Below, piece after piece: positions 1 through 9,161 of a stretch of DNA of 64,000 nt. The DNA comes from Thermophilibacter mediterraneus (lineage in GTDB: Bacteria > Actinomycetota > Coriobacteriia > Coriobacteriales > Atopobiaceae), in assembly GCF_900119385.1 (NCBI RefSeq), contig NZ_FPKO01000009.1:767405-831404 (forward strand), written 5' to 3'. The position numbers and the translations under genes were made by a program. Each line of letters opens with the position of its first letter. Within the stretch, counting starts at the first letter, position 1. The notes below the pieces were generated by a model that was not told where the DNA came from, made no database searches, and was given only the letters and a program-made list of their open reading frames with translations.

Positions 1-354
1 CCAGTCCGTCGCCGAGCAGCTCGAGCAGCGCGTCGCGTTCCGTCGCGCCATGCGCAAGGCCGTCCAGTCCGCCCGCAAGGCCGGCGCCAAGGGCATCCGT
101 ATCCAGTGCTCCGGCCGCCTCAACGGCGCCGAGATGGGTCGTCGTGAGTGGTACCGCGAGGGTCGTGTGCCCCTGCACACCCTTCGTGCCGTGATCGACT
201 ACGGTCAGGCCACCGCTCGCACCACCATGGGTGCCTGCGGCATCAAGGTTTGGGTCTACTTCGGCGAGAAGCTCCCCGGCCAGCCCACGCCCCGTCCGGC
301 GCTTGAGGGCTCCAGCCGTCCCCGTCGTGGTCGCAACGAGAGGAGGAACCGCTA

Positions 355-355
<1 letters not shown>
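1..355 (+). CDS. rpsC: Ribosomal protein S3, C-terminal part (gene enters from the left edge)
   Basis: The reading frame is open from the left edge to a TAA at 353-355. It encodes the C-terminal domain of uS3, with the family's [20 protein letters not shown] segment and the KVWVYFGE strand, then a basic tail. S3 sits at the mRNA entry side of the 30S subunit. The stop overlaps the rplP start by one base (TAATG), so the two are translationally coupled. The true start lies upstream of the window. Confidence 0.97.
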
Positions 356-780
<425 letters not shown>

Positions 781-783
781 TCA

Positions 784-999
784 ATGAAGTACACCGACAT
801 CAAGGCCATGAGCGACGAGGAGCTCGCCAAGAAGCTTGAGGAGGGCCGTGCCGAGCTCTTCAACCTCCGCTTCCAGATGGCCACGAGCCAGCTTGACAAC
901 ACGGCTCGCGTGAAGACCGTCAAGAAGGGCATCGCGCGCGTTCTCACCGAGCAGCGCGCCCGTCAGATCGCCGCGGAGAAGTCCGCTGCGCAGAACTAG
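784..999 (+). CDS. rpmC: Ribosomal protein L29
   Basis: This 71-residue, largely helical protein has the uL29 signature ([16 protein letters not shown]), placing it at the peptide exit tunnel where SRP and trigger factor dock. The start ATG is preceded by GGGGAGGAA within the rplP end. Position between rplP and rpsQ is canonical. Nothing unusual is visible apart from a short Ala/Lys C-terminal extension. Confidence 0.97.
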   Translation: MKYTDIKAMSDEELAKKLEEGRAELFNLRFQMATSQLDNTARVKTVKKGIARVLTEQRARQIAAEKSAAQN

Positions 1000-1016
1000 A
1001 TCGCAGGAGAATGACT

Positions 1017-1280
1017 ATGGCTGAGACCACTAGGAACGCGCGCAAGGTCGTCACCGGGACGGTCGTCTCCATCTCTGGCGACAAGTCCATCACGGTCAAG
1101 ATCGACTACCGCAAGCGTCACCCCAAGTACGGCAAGATGATGACCATCTCGAAGAAGCTCCACGCTCATGACGAGAACAACGAGTGCGGCCTCGGCGACA
1201 CCGTTACCGTCATGGAGACCCGCCCGCTGTCCAAGACCAAGCGTTGGCGTCTCGTGGAGATCGTCGAGCGCGCCAAGTAA
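1017..1280 (+). CDS. rpsQ: Ribosomal protein S17
   Basis: The product is an OB-fold uS17 of 87 residues with the conserved KTITV-like strand, [10 protein letters not shown] and RPLSKTKRW motifs. Two in-frame ATGs exist at 1011 and 1017. The AGGAGA at 1005-1010 is too close to the first and well spaced (6 nt) from the second, giving the typical MAETTRN start, so 1017 is chosen. Confidence 0.96.
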   Translation: MAETTRNARKVVTGTVVSISGDKSITVKIDYRKRHPKYGKMMTISKKLHAHDENNECGLGDTVTVMETRPLSKTKRWRLVEIVERAK

Positions 1281-1303
1281 GTATCAGTGACGAGCCTTCC
1301 CAT

Positions 1304-1326
1304 GTGCGCCGCACGTTAGGGCGCAC
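1304..1326 (+). other. Intercistronic hairpin rpsQ-rplN
   Basis: The inverted repeat GTGCGCC (1304-1310) / GGCGCAC (1320-1326) has a 9-nt loop and lies in the 78-bp rpsQ-rplN gap. No T-run follows, so it is more likely an mRNA processing or stability element than a terminator. The role is inferred only from structure. Confidence 0.4.
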
Positions 1327-1358
1327 CTCTGGGCGGGCACACGTTCGGAGGAACACCA

Positions 1359-1727
1359 ATGATTCAGATGGAGACCATGCTCAACGTCGCTGACAACAGC
1401 GGCGCCCGACGCGTTAAGTGCGTCAAGGTCCTCGGTGGCTCCAAGCGTCGCTACGCCGGCCTGGCCGACGTCATCATCGGCGCCGTGCAGGAGGCCACGC
1501 CGGGCGGACAGGTGAAGAAGGGCGACATCGTGCGTTGCGTCATCGTCCGCACCGTCAAGGAGACCCGCCGCAAGGACGGCAGCTACATCAAGTTCGACAA
1601 CAACGCCTGCGTCCTGGTCAACAAGGACGGCGAGCCCAAGGGCACCCGTATCTTCGGGCCCGTTGCCCGCGAGCTCCGCGACCACAAGTACATGAAGATC
1701 GTCTCGCTCGCGCCTGAGACGCTCTAG
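1359..1727 (+). CDS. rplN: Ribosomal protein L14
   Basis: This 122-residue uL14 begins [17 protein letters not shown], the family signature, and ends [20 protein letters not shown]. It forms an intersubunit bridge on the 50S subunit. CGGAGG at about 1345-1350 is well placed for the ATG. It is followed by rplX after 13 bp. Confidence 0.98.
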   Translation: MIQMETMLNVADNSGARRVKCVKVLGGSKRRYAGLADVIIGAVQEATPGGQVKKGDIVRCVIVRTVKETRRKDGSYIKFDNNACVLVNKDGEPKGTRIFGPVARELRDHKYMKIVSLAPETL

Positions 1728-1740
1728 GGAGTGAGGACGA

Positions 1741-2058
1741 ATGGCTAAGATGCATGTGAAGAGCGGCGACAAGGTCGTCGTGCTCTCCGGTAAGGACAAG
1801 GGCAAGGAGGGCACCATCCTCCGTGCCAAGCCCGCCGAGGGCAAGGTGCTCGTCGAGGGCGTCGCCGTCGCCAAGAAGGCCGTGCGCCCCAACGCCCAGA
1901 ACCAGCAGGGCGGCATCATCGAGCAGGAGGCCTTCATTGACGCCTCCAACGTCATGGTCATCTGCCCGAGCTGCGGCAAGCCCACCCGCACCGGCCACGA
2001 CGTGAATGACGAGGGCAAGAAGGTCCGCGTCTGCAAGAAGTGCGGCGCCAAGTTCTAG
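1741..2058 (+). CDS. rplX: Ribosomal protein L24
   Basis: This is a 105-residue uL24 with the N-terminal KOW motif ([16 protein letters not shown]) and a C-terminal zinc-ribbon-like segment: CPSCG near residue 78 and CKKCG near residue 99. L24 initiates 50S assembly. GGAGTGAGGACGA precedes the ATG. The gene is the last before an unexpected terminator at 2081-2121. Confidence 0.97.
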   Translation: MAKMHVKSGDKVVVLSGKDKGKEGTILRAKPAEGKVLVEGVAVAKKAVRPNAQNQQGGIIEQEAFIDASNVMVICPSCGKPTRTGHDVNDEGKKVRVCKKCGAKF

Positions 2059-2080
2059 GACCTCGGATCTAGCGCGTGTT

Positions 2081-2121
2081 CGGGTCCCGACGCTCACAGA
2101 GCGCCGGGACCCGTTTCTTTT
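2081..2121 (+). terminator. Rho-independent terminator inside the spc cluster
   Basis: An almost perfect hairpin is present. CGGGTCCCG (2081-2089) pairs with CGGGACCCG (2105-2113). An inner stem CGCTC (2091-2095) pairs with GAGCG (2099-2103) around an ACA loop. TTTCTTTT follows immediately (2114-2121). This is a textbook intrinsic terminator or attenuator, located between rplX and rplE where the operon normally runs on. Confidence 0.85.
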
Positions 2122-2355
2122 GCTCGTCTTGGCTGATGCCTTGCGTCGTGGCGAGTTTGTCAACCTAATGTGTGCATACCGCGATGTGGCGAATCTGCTG
2201 GAATTTCTGTGGACGAAGGCATAAACTGTTTCCTTGCGTCTGTAGGTAGGGACCTTTGTGCCTCGGGCGCTCGACACAGGCTCCCGGCTCGCCGCGCCGG
2301 GAGGTACGAGGTTGGAAACCCCGTGCTGAGAACCCCAAGAGTTTAAGGAGTGAAC
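2122..2355 (+). promoter_or_regulatory. Structured leader region upstream of rplE
   Basis: This gene-free stretch separates the terminator from rplE. It contains a strong hairpin CTCCCGGC (2281-2288) / GCCGGGAG (2296-2303), enclosed by an outer stem CCTCG (2261-2265) / CGAGG (2307-2311). The AAGGAG site at 2345-2350 follows. An AT-rich GCATAAACT at about 2219-2227 could be a -10 region but has no convincing -35. A new transcript start plus r-protein autoregulatory leader is inferred. Confidence 0.5.
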
Positions 2356-2913
2356 ATGGCAGACAAGTACGTCCCCCGTCTCAAGGAGCAGTATTTCGCC
2401 ACGGTGCGTGACGAGCTCCAGAAGCAGTTCAACTACACCAACGTCCACCAGATTCCCAAGATCGAGAAGATCGTGGTGAACATGGGCGTCGGCGAGGCCG
2501 CCACGGACGCCAAGGCCATCGACGGCGCCGTTGCCGACCTGCGCGCCATCACCGGCCAGCAGCCGCTCGTGACCCACGCCCGCAAGTCCATCGCCACCTT
2601 CCACCTGCGTGCCGGCATGCCCATCGGCGCCAAGGTCACCCTTCGCGGGGACCGCATGTGGGAGTTCTTCGATCGCCTCATCTCCATTGCCATCCCGCGC
2701 ATCCGCGACTTCCGCGGTATCTCCCCGAAGAGCTTCGACGGCCGTGGCAACTTCTCCATGGGCGTCACCGAGCAGCTCATCTTCCCGGAGATCGACTTTG
2801 ACAAGATCGACCACACCCGCGGCATGGACATCACCATCGTGACCACCGCTCAGACCGACGAGGAGGGCAAGGCGCTTCTCAAGGCCTTCCACTTCCCGTT
2901 CAAGGCTGAGTAG
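2356..2913 (+). CDS. rplE: Ribosomal protein L5
   Basis: This 185-residue uL5 starts [13 protein letters not shown] and carries the family motifs [25 protein letters not shown] and [17 protein letters not shown]5 binds 5S rRNA and the P-site tRNA. The ATG at 2356 is preferred over an in-frame GTG at 2350 because AAGGAG (2345-2350) overlaps the latter. It begins a transcription segment that probably continues to secY. Confidence 0.97.
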   Translation: MADKYVPRLKEQYFATVRDELQKQFNYTNVHQIPKIEKIVVNMGVGEAATDAKAIDGAVADLRAITGQQPLVTHARKSIATFHLRAGMPIGAKVTLRGDRMWEFFDRLISIAIPRIRDFRGISPKSFDGRGNFSMGVTEQLIFPEIDFDKIDHTRGMDITIVTTAQTDEEGKALLKAFHFPFKAE

Positions 2914-2930
2914 GTCAATAATCAAAGGCT

Positions 2931-2948
2931 GCCCCGCCGAGGCGGGGC
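2931..2948 (+). other. Intercistronic hairpin rplE-rpsZ
   Basis: GCCCCGCC (2931-2938) and GGCGGGGC (2941-2948) are perfect inverted repeats in the rplE-rpsZ gap. There is no T-run, so read-through to rpsZ is expected. It may stabilise the mRNA end or act in r-protein feedback; only the structure is seen. Confidence 0.4.
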
Positions 2949-2974
2949 GACTGGAATGAACTGAAGGAGGATTT

Positions 2975-3160
2975 GTGGCTAAGACATCGATGATCGTCAA
3001 GGCTCAGCGCGAGCCGAAGTTCTCGACGCGCAAGCAGTACCGTTGCCAGCGTTGTGGGCGTCCCCACTCCGTCTATCGCAAGTTCGGCCTCTGCCGCGTC
3101 TGCTTCCGCGAGCTTGCGAGCAAGGGCGAGCTTCCTGGCGTCCGCAAGGCGAGCTGGTAG
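2975..3160 (+). CDS. rpsZ: Ribosomal protein S14, zinc-binding (type Z)
   Basis: The 61-residue zinc-containing uS14 has the four-cysteine site CQRCGRPH / CRVCFRE (CxxC...CxxC), typical of the short C+ form. It contributes to the 30S head. Translation starts at GTG 2975 after a strong AAGGAGG (2963-2970). Location between rplE and rpsH is canonical. Confidence 0.97.
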   Translation: MAKTSMIVKAQREPKFSTRKQYRCQRCGRPHSVYRKFGLCRVCFRELASKGELPGVRKASW

Positions 3161-3252
3161 GACGCAGCTGGGGCTCTCGCGTCTAGGCGCCTGCGCCACG
3201 GGTGCAGACGAACCGGACACGCAGGTTCATCATTACCGAAGGAGAAGGATCC

Positions 3253-3651
3253 ATGAAGATTACTGATCCCATTTCTGACATGCTGACGCGCATCCGCAAC
3301 GCGAACGCAGCCAACAAGCCGGAGGTCTCCATGCCTTCGACGAAGGTGCTCGTCGAGGTTGCCCGCGTCATCTGTGAGGAGGGCTACATCGCGGGTTACG
3401 AGGTCGAGGACACGACCCCGCAGAAGACCCTGCACGTGACCCTCAAGTACGGCGCGCGCCACGCCAAGGTCATCCGTGGCATCCGCCGCATTTCCAAGCC
3501 GGGCCTTCGCATCTACTCCACCGCGGACAAGCTTCCGCGCGTGCTCGGTGGCCTCGGCACCGCCGTTATCTCCACCTCCAAGGGCATGATGTGCGACCGC
3601 GACGCCCGCAAGCAGGGCATCGGCGGCGAGGTCATCGCCTACATCTGGTAA
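3253..3651 (+). CDS. rpsH: Ribosomal protein S8
   Basis: This 132-residue uS8 begins MKITDPISDMLTRIRNAN and ends with the conserved GIGGEVIAYIW. S8 binds helix 21 of 16S rRNA and in many bacteria represses the spc operon. The ATG at 3253 follows GGAGAAGGA (3241-3249). The frame stays open upstream but with no family similarity, so the internal start is chosen. Confidence 0.97.
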   Translation: MKITDPISDMLTRIRNANAANKPEVSMPSTKVLVEVARVICEEGYIAGYEVEDTTPQKTLHVTLKYGARHAKVIRGIRRISKPGLRIYSTADKLPRVLGGLGTAVISTSKGMMCDRDARKQGIGGEVIAYIW

Positions 3652-3679
3652 CTCTCGGCAGGAATGAAAGGAGACAACC

Positions 3680-4216
3680 GTGTCTCGAATTGGTAAGCAG
3701 CCTGTCCAGGTTCCCGCCGGAGTCACTGTGACAGTTGATGGCACCACCGTTACCGTCAAGGGCGGCAAGGGCGAGCTCACCCGCACCTTCTCCGACCTCA
3801 TCAAGATCGAGAAGGAGGGCGAGGAGCTCCACGTCGTCCGCGTCGACGACAGCACCGCCTCCAACGCGCAGCAGGGCCTCACCCGCACGCTTCTCCACAA
3901 CATGGTGGTCGGCGTCTCCGAGGGCTTCGAGAAGAAGCTCGAGCTGACCGGCGTCGGTTACCGCGCCGCGCTCAAGGGCAAGGATCTCGACCTCTCCCTT
4001 GGCTACTCCCACCCCGTGATCTACGTCGCTCCCGAGAACATCACGTTCGAGGTGCCCGACAACACCCACATCAACGTCAAGGGCATCTCCAAGGAGCAGG
4101 TCGGCCAGGTCGCCGCTGAGATTCGCATGAAGCGTCCTCCCGAGCCGTACAAGGGCAAGGGCATCCACTACGTCGGCGAGCACATCCGCAGGAAGCTCGG
4201 TAAGGCCGCCAAGTAG
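3680..4216 (+). CDS. rplF: Ribosomal protein L6
   Basis: This 178-residue uL6 has the tandem-repeat fold, N-terminal SRIGKQPV and the C-terminal signature RRPPEPYKGKGIHYVGE-like (here KRPPEPYKGKGIHY). It sits near the GTPase-associated centre. The start is GTG 3680, preceded by AAGGAG (3668-3673). Confidence 0.97.
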   Translation: MSRIGKQPVQVPAGVTVTVDGTTVTVKGGKGELTRTFSDLIKIEKEGEELHVVRVDDSTASNAQQGLTRTLLHNMVVGVSEGFEKKLELTGVGYRAALKGKDLDLSLGYSHPVIYVAPENITFEVPDNTHINVKGISKEQVGQVAAEIRMKRPPEPYKGKGIHYVGEHIRRKLGKAAK

Positions 4217-4233
4217 CTGAGTGTGAGAAAAGA

Positions 4234-4255
4234 CCATTACCCCGTCAGGTAATGG
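4234..4255 (+). other. Intercistronic hairpin rplF-rplR
   Basis: CCATTACC (4234-4241) and GGTAATGG (4248-4255) form a perfect 8-bp stem with a 6-nt loop in the 57-bp gap. No T-run follows. A possible mRNA processing site or translational control element for rplR. Confidence 0.4.
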
Positions 4256-4273
4256 CACGTCTAAGGAGAAGGA

Positions 4274-4642
4274 ATGAACAAGCAGCAGGCGAAGAAGGCC
4301 GGCCTGAAGCGCCGCGAGCGCCGCGTCCGCGCCAAGATCTTCGGCACCGCTGAGCGTCCGCGCCTCAGCGTGCACCGCACCAACGCCAACATCTACGCTC
4401 AGGTCATTGACGATGCCGACGGCAAGACCATCTGCTCCGCCTCGACCCTCGACCCCGAGTTCCGCGCCACGGGCAAGCTCGGCTCCAACAAGGACGCCGC
4501 CACCTTCGTGGGCGAGCTCGTCGGGAAGCGCGCCGTGGAGAAGGGCGTCACCGAGGTCACCTTCGACCGCGGTGGCCGCATCTATCACGGCCGTGTCAAG
4601 GCTCTGGCAGACGGTGCCCGCAGCGCGGGCCTGAAGTTCTAG
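4274..4642 (+). CDS. rplR: Ribosomal protein L18
   Basis: This 122-residue uL18 contains [21 protein letters not shown] and the C-terminal [20 protein letters not shown] typical of the family, which binds 5S rRNA with L5. AAGGAGAAGG lies just before the ATG. Nine bases separate it from rpsE. Confidence 0.97.
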   Translation: MNKQQAKKAGLKRRERRVRAKIFGTAERPRLSVHRTNANIYAQVIDDADGKTICSASTLDPEFRATGKLGSNKDAATFVGELVGKRAVEKGVTEVTFDRGGRIYHGRVKALADGARSAGLKF

Positions 4643-4651
4643 GAGGATTCA

Positions 4652-5173
4652 ATGGCACGAGATCGTAAGCGCCAGCAGGACACGGATCTTCAGGAGCGCG
4701 TCGTCTACATCCACCGTGTCTCCAAGACCGTCAAGGGCGGTCGCCGCATGTCCCTCGTCGCCCTCGTCGCCGTCGGTGACGGCAAGGGCAACGTCGGCCT
4801 CGGCATGGGCAAGTCCGCCGAGGTGCCCCTGGCCATCCAGAAGGGCATCGAGGACGCCAAGAAGAACATGTTCAAGGTGCCCGTCACCGAGCACGGCACC
4901 ATTCCGCACACCGTCGAGGGCCACTATGGCGCCGGCCGCGTTCTGATCAAGCCGGCCATCGAGGGTACCGGCGTCATCGCCGGCGGCCCCGTGCGTCCGC
5001 TCTTCGAGCTCGCGGGCATCACCAACGTGCTCTCCAAGTCTCTTGGCACCAACAACGCCATGAACATCATCAAGGCTGCCGCCGAGGGCCTCAAGGAGCT
5101 CTCGAGCCCCGAGCAGACCGCCGAGCGCCGCGGCATCACCGTTGGCGAGATGTTCTGCGGGAAGGAGAACTAA
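4652..5173 (+). CDS. rpsE: Ribosomal protein S5
   Basis: This 173-residue uS5 has the N-terminal double-stranded RNA-binding fold ([20 protein letters not shown]) and the glycine-rich [18 protein letters not shown] loop. S5 shapes the decoding site and mRNA channel. AGGAGG (4642-4647) overlaps the rplR stop, so translation is probably coupled. rpmD follows after 2 bp. Confidence 0.98.
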   Translation: MARDRKRQQDTDLQERVVYIHRVSKTVKGGRRMSLVALVAVGDGKGNVGLGMGKSAEVPLAIQKGIEDAKKNMFKVPVTEHGTIPHTVEGHYGAGRVLIKPAIEGTGVIAGGPVRPLFELAGITNVLSKSLGTNNAMNIIKAAAEGLKELSSPEQTAERRGITVGEMFCGKEN

Positions 5174-5175
5174 CG

Positions 5176-5361
5176 ATGGCTCAGTCCCTCAAGATCAAGC
5201 TCGTTCGCAGCGCCGTCGCCTCCGTCAAGAAGGACCAGACGGCCACCTGCCGCGCCCTTGGCCTCCGCAAGATCGGCGACGAGGTCGAGCAGCCCGACAA
5301 CCCGAGCATTCGTGGAATGATCTTCAAGGTCAAGCACCTTGTCACCGTGGAAGAGAACTAG
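5176..5361 (+). CDS. rpmD: Ribosomal protein L30
   Basis: This 61-residue uL30 shows the compact ferredoxin-like fold sequence: LKIKLVRSAV, CRALGLRKIGDEVEQPDNPSIRGMI and KHLVTVEEN. It starts 2 bp after rpsE in canonical order with GGGAAGGAG upstream. Nothing unusual. Confidence 0.96.
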   Translation: MAQSLKIKLVRSAVASVKKDQTATCRALGLRKIGDEVEQPDNPSIRGMIFKVKHLVTVEEN

Positions 5362-5370
5362 GAGTCACTC

Positions 5371-5820
5371 ATGCAGCTCAACGATCTGCGTCCCGCTGAG
5401 GGCTCGCGCAAGAACCGCAAGCGCATCGGTCGCGGTAACTCGTCCGGCCACGGCACCACCGCTGGCCGCGGCAGCAAGGGTCAGCTGTCCCGCTCCGGCG
5501 GCGGCAAGGGCAAGGGCTTCGAGGGTGGCCAGCAGCCGCTCGCGATGCGCCTCCCCAAGCTCCCCGGCTTCATCAACCACAACCGCGTCGAGTACGCTCC
5601 GGTCAACGTCTCCCGTCTTGAGACGCTGTTCGCCGACGGTGACGTGGTGGACGCCGAGTCCCTGGTTGCCAAGGGCGTTCTGAAGCACAACTATATTCCC
5701 GTGAAGGTCCTCGGCGACGGCGAGCTGACCAAGAAGCTCACCGTCAAGGTGGACAAGGTCTCCGCCTCCGCTCAGGCTAAGATCGAGGCGGCCGGAGGAA
5801 AGGTCGAGCAGGCGTGCTAA
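5371..5820 (+). CDS. rplO: Ribosomal protein L15
   Basis: This 149-residue uL15 begins [22 protein letters not shown] and carries the glycine-rich loop [17 protein letters not shown] plus the KLPGFINHN motif. It is a late 50S assembly protein. It overlaps secY by 7 bp, indicating translational coupling of ribosome and translocon synthesis. Confidence 0.97.
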   Translation: MQLNDLRPAEGSRKNRKRIGRGNSSGHGTTAGRGSKGQLSRSGGGKGKGFEGGQQPLAMRLPKLPGFINHNRVEYAPVNVSRLETLFADGDVVDAESLVAKGVLKHNYIPVKVLGDGELTKKLTVKVDKVSASAQAKIEAAGGKVEQAC

Positions 5821-7091
5821 AGGGAATCGCCAATGCGTTTCGCATTCCGGAGCTTCGGCAGAAGCTGCTCCTGACGGCGGGCATTCTCCTGCTCTACCGT
5901 TTCGGTGCGTATCTGCCCGTTCCGGGTGCGCCGTTCCAGGACCTGCTTGGTGCCTACCAGGCGGGACTCTCCTCGAGCGGTGCCATGGCCGTGCTCAACC
6001 TCTTCTCGGGTGGCGCGCTTTCCCGCATGTCCGTGTTCAGCCTCGGAATCATGCCCTACATCACCTCGCAGATCATCCTGCAGCTGATGCAGGCGGTGAT
6101 TCCGTCCCTTGGCGAGCTCGCAAAGGAGGGCGAGGCCGGTCAGCGCAAGATCACGCAGTACACGCGCTACCTCACGATCGGCCTCGCCCTGCTCAACGCC
6201 GTCGGCTACCTGTTCCTCTTCAGGAGCTACGGCGTGAGCCTCGCCAACGCCGGCGCGCCCGAGATTCTGATGGACATCGTGGTCGTCTTCACGATGGTCG
6301 TCGGCGCCATGATCATCATGTGGCTCGGTGAGATCATCACCCAGCGTGGCGTGGGCAACGGCATGTCCCTCATCATCTTCGCGAACATCATGTCCGGCCT
6401 CCCGACCTCGCTCATCAGCTCGGTCACCTCAGCCGGCAACATCGTGCTGACCGTGGTGACGCTCGTCGTCATCATCGCCATCATCCCGATCATCGTCTAT
6501 GTTGAGCGCGGTCAGCGTCGCATCCCGATTCAGTACGCGAAGCGCGTCGTCGGCAGGAGGATGATGGGTGGTCAGAGCACCTATCTCCCGATCAAGGTGA
6601 ACACCGCCGGTGTCGTTCCGATCATCTTCGCCTCCGCGATTCTCTACCTGCCCGCGCAGCTTGCCGTCTTCTTCCCGACGGTCGACTGGGTGCAGGCCGT
6701 CGCGAACGCGCTCTCCTCGGGCTGGATCAACTGGGTGCTCTCGATCGTCCTCATCGTCGCCTTTGCCTACTTCTACTCCTCGATGGTCTTCAATCCCGCA
6801 GAGACCGCCGACCAGCTGAGGAAGCAGGGGGGCTTCATCCCCGGCGTCCGCCCGGGCGCTGCGACCGCGGCCTACATCAAGAGCACGATCGACCACATCA
6901 CGCTTCCCGGCGCGCTGTTCATGGCCGTCCTCGCCGTTGTTCCGACGATTATCTTCTGGTTCACCGGCAACCCGCTCATCCAGGCCTTTGGCGGCACGTC
7001 GATCCTCATCATGGTGAGCGTTGCCATGGACACCCTCTCGTCTATCGAGAGCCAGCTCAAGATGCACAATTACGACGGCTTCTTCAAGTAG
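5814..7091 (+). CDS. secY: Protein translocase channel subunit SecY
   Basis: SecY of 425 residues has ten predicted transmembrane helices and forms the plasma-membrane protein-conducting channel. Seen motifs include [13 protein letters not shown] at the N-terminus, the plug region after [10 protein letters not shown], and [17 protein letters not shown] 5814 lies inside the rplO end, with GGAGGAAAGG (5794-5803) serving as ribosome binding site. adk follows, the usual arrangement. Confidence 0.97.
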   Translation: MLKGIANAFRIPELRQKLLLTAGILLLYRFGAYLPVPGAPFQDLLGAYQAGLSSSGAMAVLNLFSGGALSRMSVFSLGIMPYITSQIILQLMQAVIPSLGELAKEGEAGQRKITQYTRYLTIGLALLNAVGYLFLFRSYGVSLANAGAPEILMDIVVVFTMVVGAMIIMWLGEIITQRGVGNGMSLIIFANIMSGLPTSLISSVTSAGNIVLTVVTLVVIIAIIPIIVYVERGQRRIPIQYAKRVVGRRMMGGQSTYLPIKVNTAGVVPIIFASAILYLPAQLAVFFPTVDWVQAVANALSSGWINWVLSIVLIVAFAYFYSSMVFNPAETADQLRKQGGFIPGVRPGAATAAYIKSTIDHITLPGALFMAVLAVVPTIIFWFTGNPLIQAFGGTSILIMVSVAMDTLSSIESQLKMHNYDGFFK

Positions 7092-7139
7092 CGGTCGTTA
7101 AGGGATGTGAATCAAGACGAGGGAAAGGCGGTTGGCATC

Positions 7140-7766
7140 ATGAATATCGTGCTACTCGGAGGCCCCGGCGCTGGTAAGGGGACGCAGGCCCAGAAGCTTG
7201 TGGAGGAGTTCGGCTTTGCCCACATCTCCACGGGCGACCTGCTTCGCGCCGCCATCAAGGAGGGGTCGAAGCTTGGCAAGAAGGCCAAGGGGTACATGGA
7301 TGCCGGCCAGCTCGTTCCCGATGACCTCGTCATCGACCTCGTCAAGGAGCGTCTCGAGGCCGACGACGCGCAGGGCGGCTTCATTCTCGACGGCTTTCCG
7401 CGCAACACCGCGCAGGCCGTCGCGCTTGACTCCGAGCTCTCCATCATGGAGCGCACGCTCGATGCCGCCCTGCTCGTCTCGGTCGACCCTGACGTCATCG
7501 TCAAGCGCCTGAGCTCCCGCCGGACCTGCCGCTCCTGCGGCTACACGGCTCCTGCTGGAACCGAGACCTGCCCGCGCTGCGGCGGCGAGATGTATCAGCG
7601 CGACGATGACAAGCCCGAGACCATCCAGCATCGCCTGGACGTGTATGCCACCCAGACCGCGCCGCTGGTCGAGTACTACAAGGGACACTCGATTCTTAAG
7701 GAGGTTGACGGAGACCGCCCCGTTGACAATGTGTACGCGGACGTCAAGGCGCTCCTGAACCTATGA
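7140..7766 (+). CDS. adk: Adenylate kinase
   Basis: This 208-residue enzyme interconverts ATP + AMP and 2 ADP. The P-loop GGPGAGKGTQ is at residues 7-16, AMP-binding GDLLR and DGFPR follow. The lid carries a zinc knuckle CRSCG...CPRCG as in many Gram-positive-type kinases. The ATG at 7140 matches the family N-terminus MNIVLLGGPG; an upstream GTG at 7107 would add 11 unconserved residues. It overlaps map by 4 bp (ATGA). Confidence 0.97.
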   Translation: MNIVLLGGPGAGKGTQAQKLVEEFGFAHISTGDLLRAAIKEGSKLGKKAKGYMDAGQLVPDDLVIDLVKERLEADDAQGGFILDGFPRNTAQAVALDSELSIMERTLDAALLVSVDPDVIVKRLSSRRTCRSCGYTAPAGTETCPRCGGEMYQRDDDKPETIQHRLDVYATQTAPLVEYYKGHSILKEVDGDRPVDNVYADVKALLNL

Positions 7767-8554
7767 TCAACATCAAGTCACCCGTTGAGATCGAGCAGAT
7801 GAAGGCCGCCGGGGCGCTGTCCAAGGCGGCCCTTCGTCGTGCCGGGGCGCTGATTCGACCCGGCGTCACCACCAAGGAGATCGACCAGGTCGTGGAGGGC
7901 TTCATTCGCCTCCATGGCGCCGTCCCCACCTTCAAGGGGTATGGCGGCTTCCCCGCGAGCATCTGCTCCTCCGTCAACGAGCAGGTCGTTCACGGCATCC
8001 CCTCGCCCTCGACGGTTCTCCAGGACGGGGACATCATCTCCATCGACACCGGGGCGACCTATCAGGGTTGGGTCGGTGACAACGCCTGGACGTTCTATGT
8101 TGGCGAGCCGAGCGAGGAGTACCGTGCGCTGTGCGAGTGCACGCGCGACTGCCTCAAGGCGGGCATCGAGCAGGCCGTTCCGGGCAACCACCTCGGCGAT
8201 ATCGGGGCTGCGGTGCAGGAGCTTGCCGAGTCCAATGGGTACGGCGTCGTACGCGACTATGTCGGCCACGGCGTCGGTCGCGTGATGCACGAGGACCCCG
8301 AGGTCCGCAACTACGGCAAGCGGGGGAGGGGCGTCCGCCTCCAGGCCGGCATGGTCATCGCCATCGAGCCCATGATCACCCTCGGAACCTACCAGTGCAT
8401 GACGCTCGCGAACGGGTGGACCGTCGTGACGCGTGACGGCAAGCCTGCCGCGCACTATGAGAACACGGTCGCCATCACCGAGGATGGCCCGGTGATTCTC
8501 ACCCAGGACGAGCAGGGTCCCTGGTGTCCCATGCAGGGTGGCGCCGAGCAGTAG
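7763..8554 (+). CDS. map: Methionine aminopeptidase, type I
   Basis: This 263-residue enzyme removes initiator methionine co-translationally. Metal ligands are recognisable: D in ISIDTGATYQGWVGDN, the H of GHGVGRVMHEDPEV, and glutamates in AIEPMI and HYENTVAITEDG. The ATG overlaps the adk stop (ATGA), so the genes are coupled. It precedes a hairpin and the infA promoter, as in other secY-adk-map-infA clusters. Confidence 0.97.
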   Translation: MINIKSPVEIEQMKAAGALSKAALRRAGALIRPGVTTKEIDQVVEGFIRLHGAVPTFKGYGGFPASICSSVNEQVVHGIPSPSTVLQDGDIISIDTGATYQGWVGDNAWTFYVGEPSEEYRALCECTRDCLKAGIEQAVPGNHLGDIGAAVQELAESNGYGVVRDYVGHGVGRVMHEDPEVRNYGKRGRGVRLQAGMVIAIEPMITLGTYQCMTLANGWTVVTRDGKPAAHYENTVAITEDGPVILTQDEQGPWCPMQGGAEQ

Positions 8555-8573
8555 ACCCTCTTCACGTGTCAGT

Positions 8574-8634
8574 CAGGGGCGTCGGAGAGCGTCGTCAACC
8601 GCGAGGCGGTTGGCTGCGTGGTCTGACGCCCCTG
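8574..8634 (+). other. Nested hairpin between map and infA
   Basis: CAGGGGCGTC (8574-8583) pairs with GACGCCCCTG (8625-8634). Within it CAACCGC (8596-8602) pairs with GCGGTTG (8606-8612). Only TTGTCT follows, so it would be at most a weak terminator. It separates secY-adk-map from the infA operon. Confidence 0.5.
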
Positions 8635-8665
8635 TTGTCTGCGCTTGTGTGCGAATGATGCAGCA

Positions 8666-8694
8666 TGGACGTCCGTGTGAAGTTTAGGTATGAT
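8666..8694 (+). promoter_or_regulatory. Promoter of the infA-rpmJ-rpsM-rpoA operon
   Basis: A TGGACG -35-like hexamer (8666-8671) and a TATGAT -10 (8689-8694) are separated by 17 bp. They lie about 35 bp upstream of infA and downstream of the map hairpin. Sigma-70-type consensus; inferred, not measured. Confidence 0.55.
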
Positions 8695-8730
8695 TATTGG
8701 TCGCTGTGGCAGCGTTGAGAGGGAAGAACA

Positions 8731-8949
8731 TTGAGCAAGCAAGATGCCATCGAGCTTGAGGGCAAGGTCGTCGAGCCTCTGCCCAATGCCATGTTCAACG
8801 TGGAGCTCGAGAACGGCAAGACCATTCTCTGCACCATCTCCGGCAAGATTCGGATGAACTATATCCGCATCCTTCCGGGCGACAGGGTCGTCGTCGAGAT
8901 CTCGCCGTACGACCTCACGAGGGGCCGAATCACCTACCGCTACAAGTAG
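8731..8949 (+). CDS. infA: Translation initiation factor IF-1
   Basis: This 72-residue S1/OB-fold protein begins [12 protein letters not shown] and contains [26 protein letters not shown]-1 occupies the 30S A site during initiation. The start is TTG 8731, with GAGGGAAGAA upstream. Length exactly matches the family. Confidence 0.97.
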   Translation: MSKQDAIELEGKVVEPLPNAMFNVELENGKTILCTISGKIRMNYIRILPGDRVVVEISPYDLTRGRITYRYK

Positions 8950-9032
8950 GGGTCCTTCTCAGCTTTGGATATTCACGCCAGCGGCTGGGCGATGACATAG
9001 GTTCGTATCAGCACGATCAGAAAGGCAGACGC

Positions 9033-9146
9033 ATGAAGGTACGTCCTTCGGTCAAGAAGATGTGCGACAAGTGCAAGATCATTCGTCGCCACGGCAAGGT
9101 CTACGTCATTTGCGAGAACCCGCGCCACAAGCAGCGTCAGGGCTAA
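9033..9146 (+). CDS. rpmJ: Ribosomal protein L36
   Basis: A short gene for a 37-residue bL36: [15 protein letters not shown] at the start and [11 protein letters not shown] at the end. It has the zinc-binding pattern CxxC...C...H of the C+ form. AAAGGCAG lies upstream. It occupies the canonical slot between infA and rpsM, and is followed by AAGGAAGGAG for rpsM. Confidence 0.95.
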   Translation: MKVRPSVKKMCDKCKIIRRHGKVYVICENPRHKQRQG

Positions 9147-9161
9147 GGAAGGAGCTTCAAG

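Noticed and set aside
2157-2180. TTGTCA followed by CATACC considered as a promoter for rplE.
   Set aside because: The spacer is only 12 bp and the -10 match is poor.
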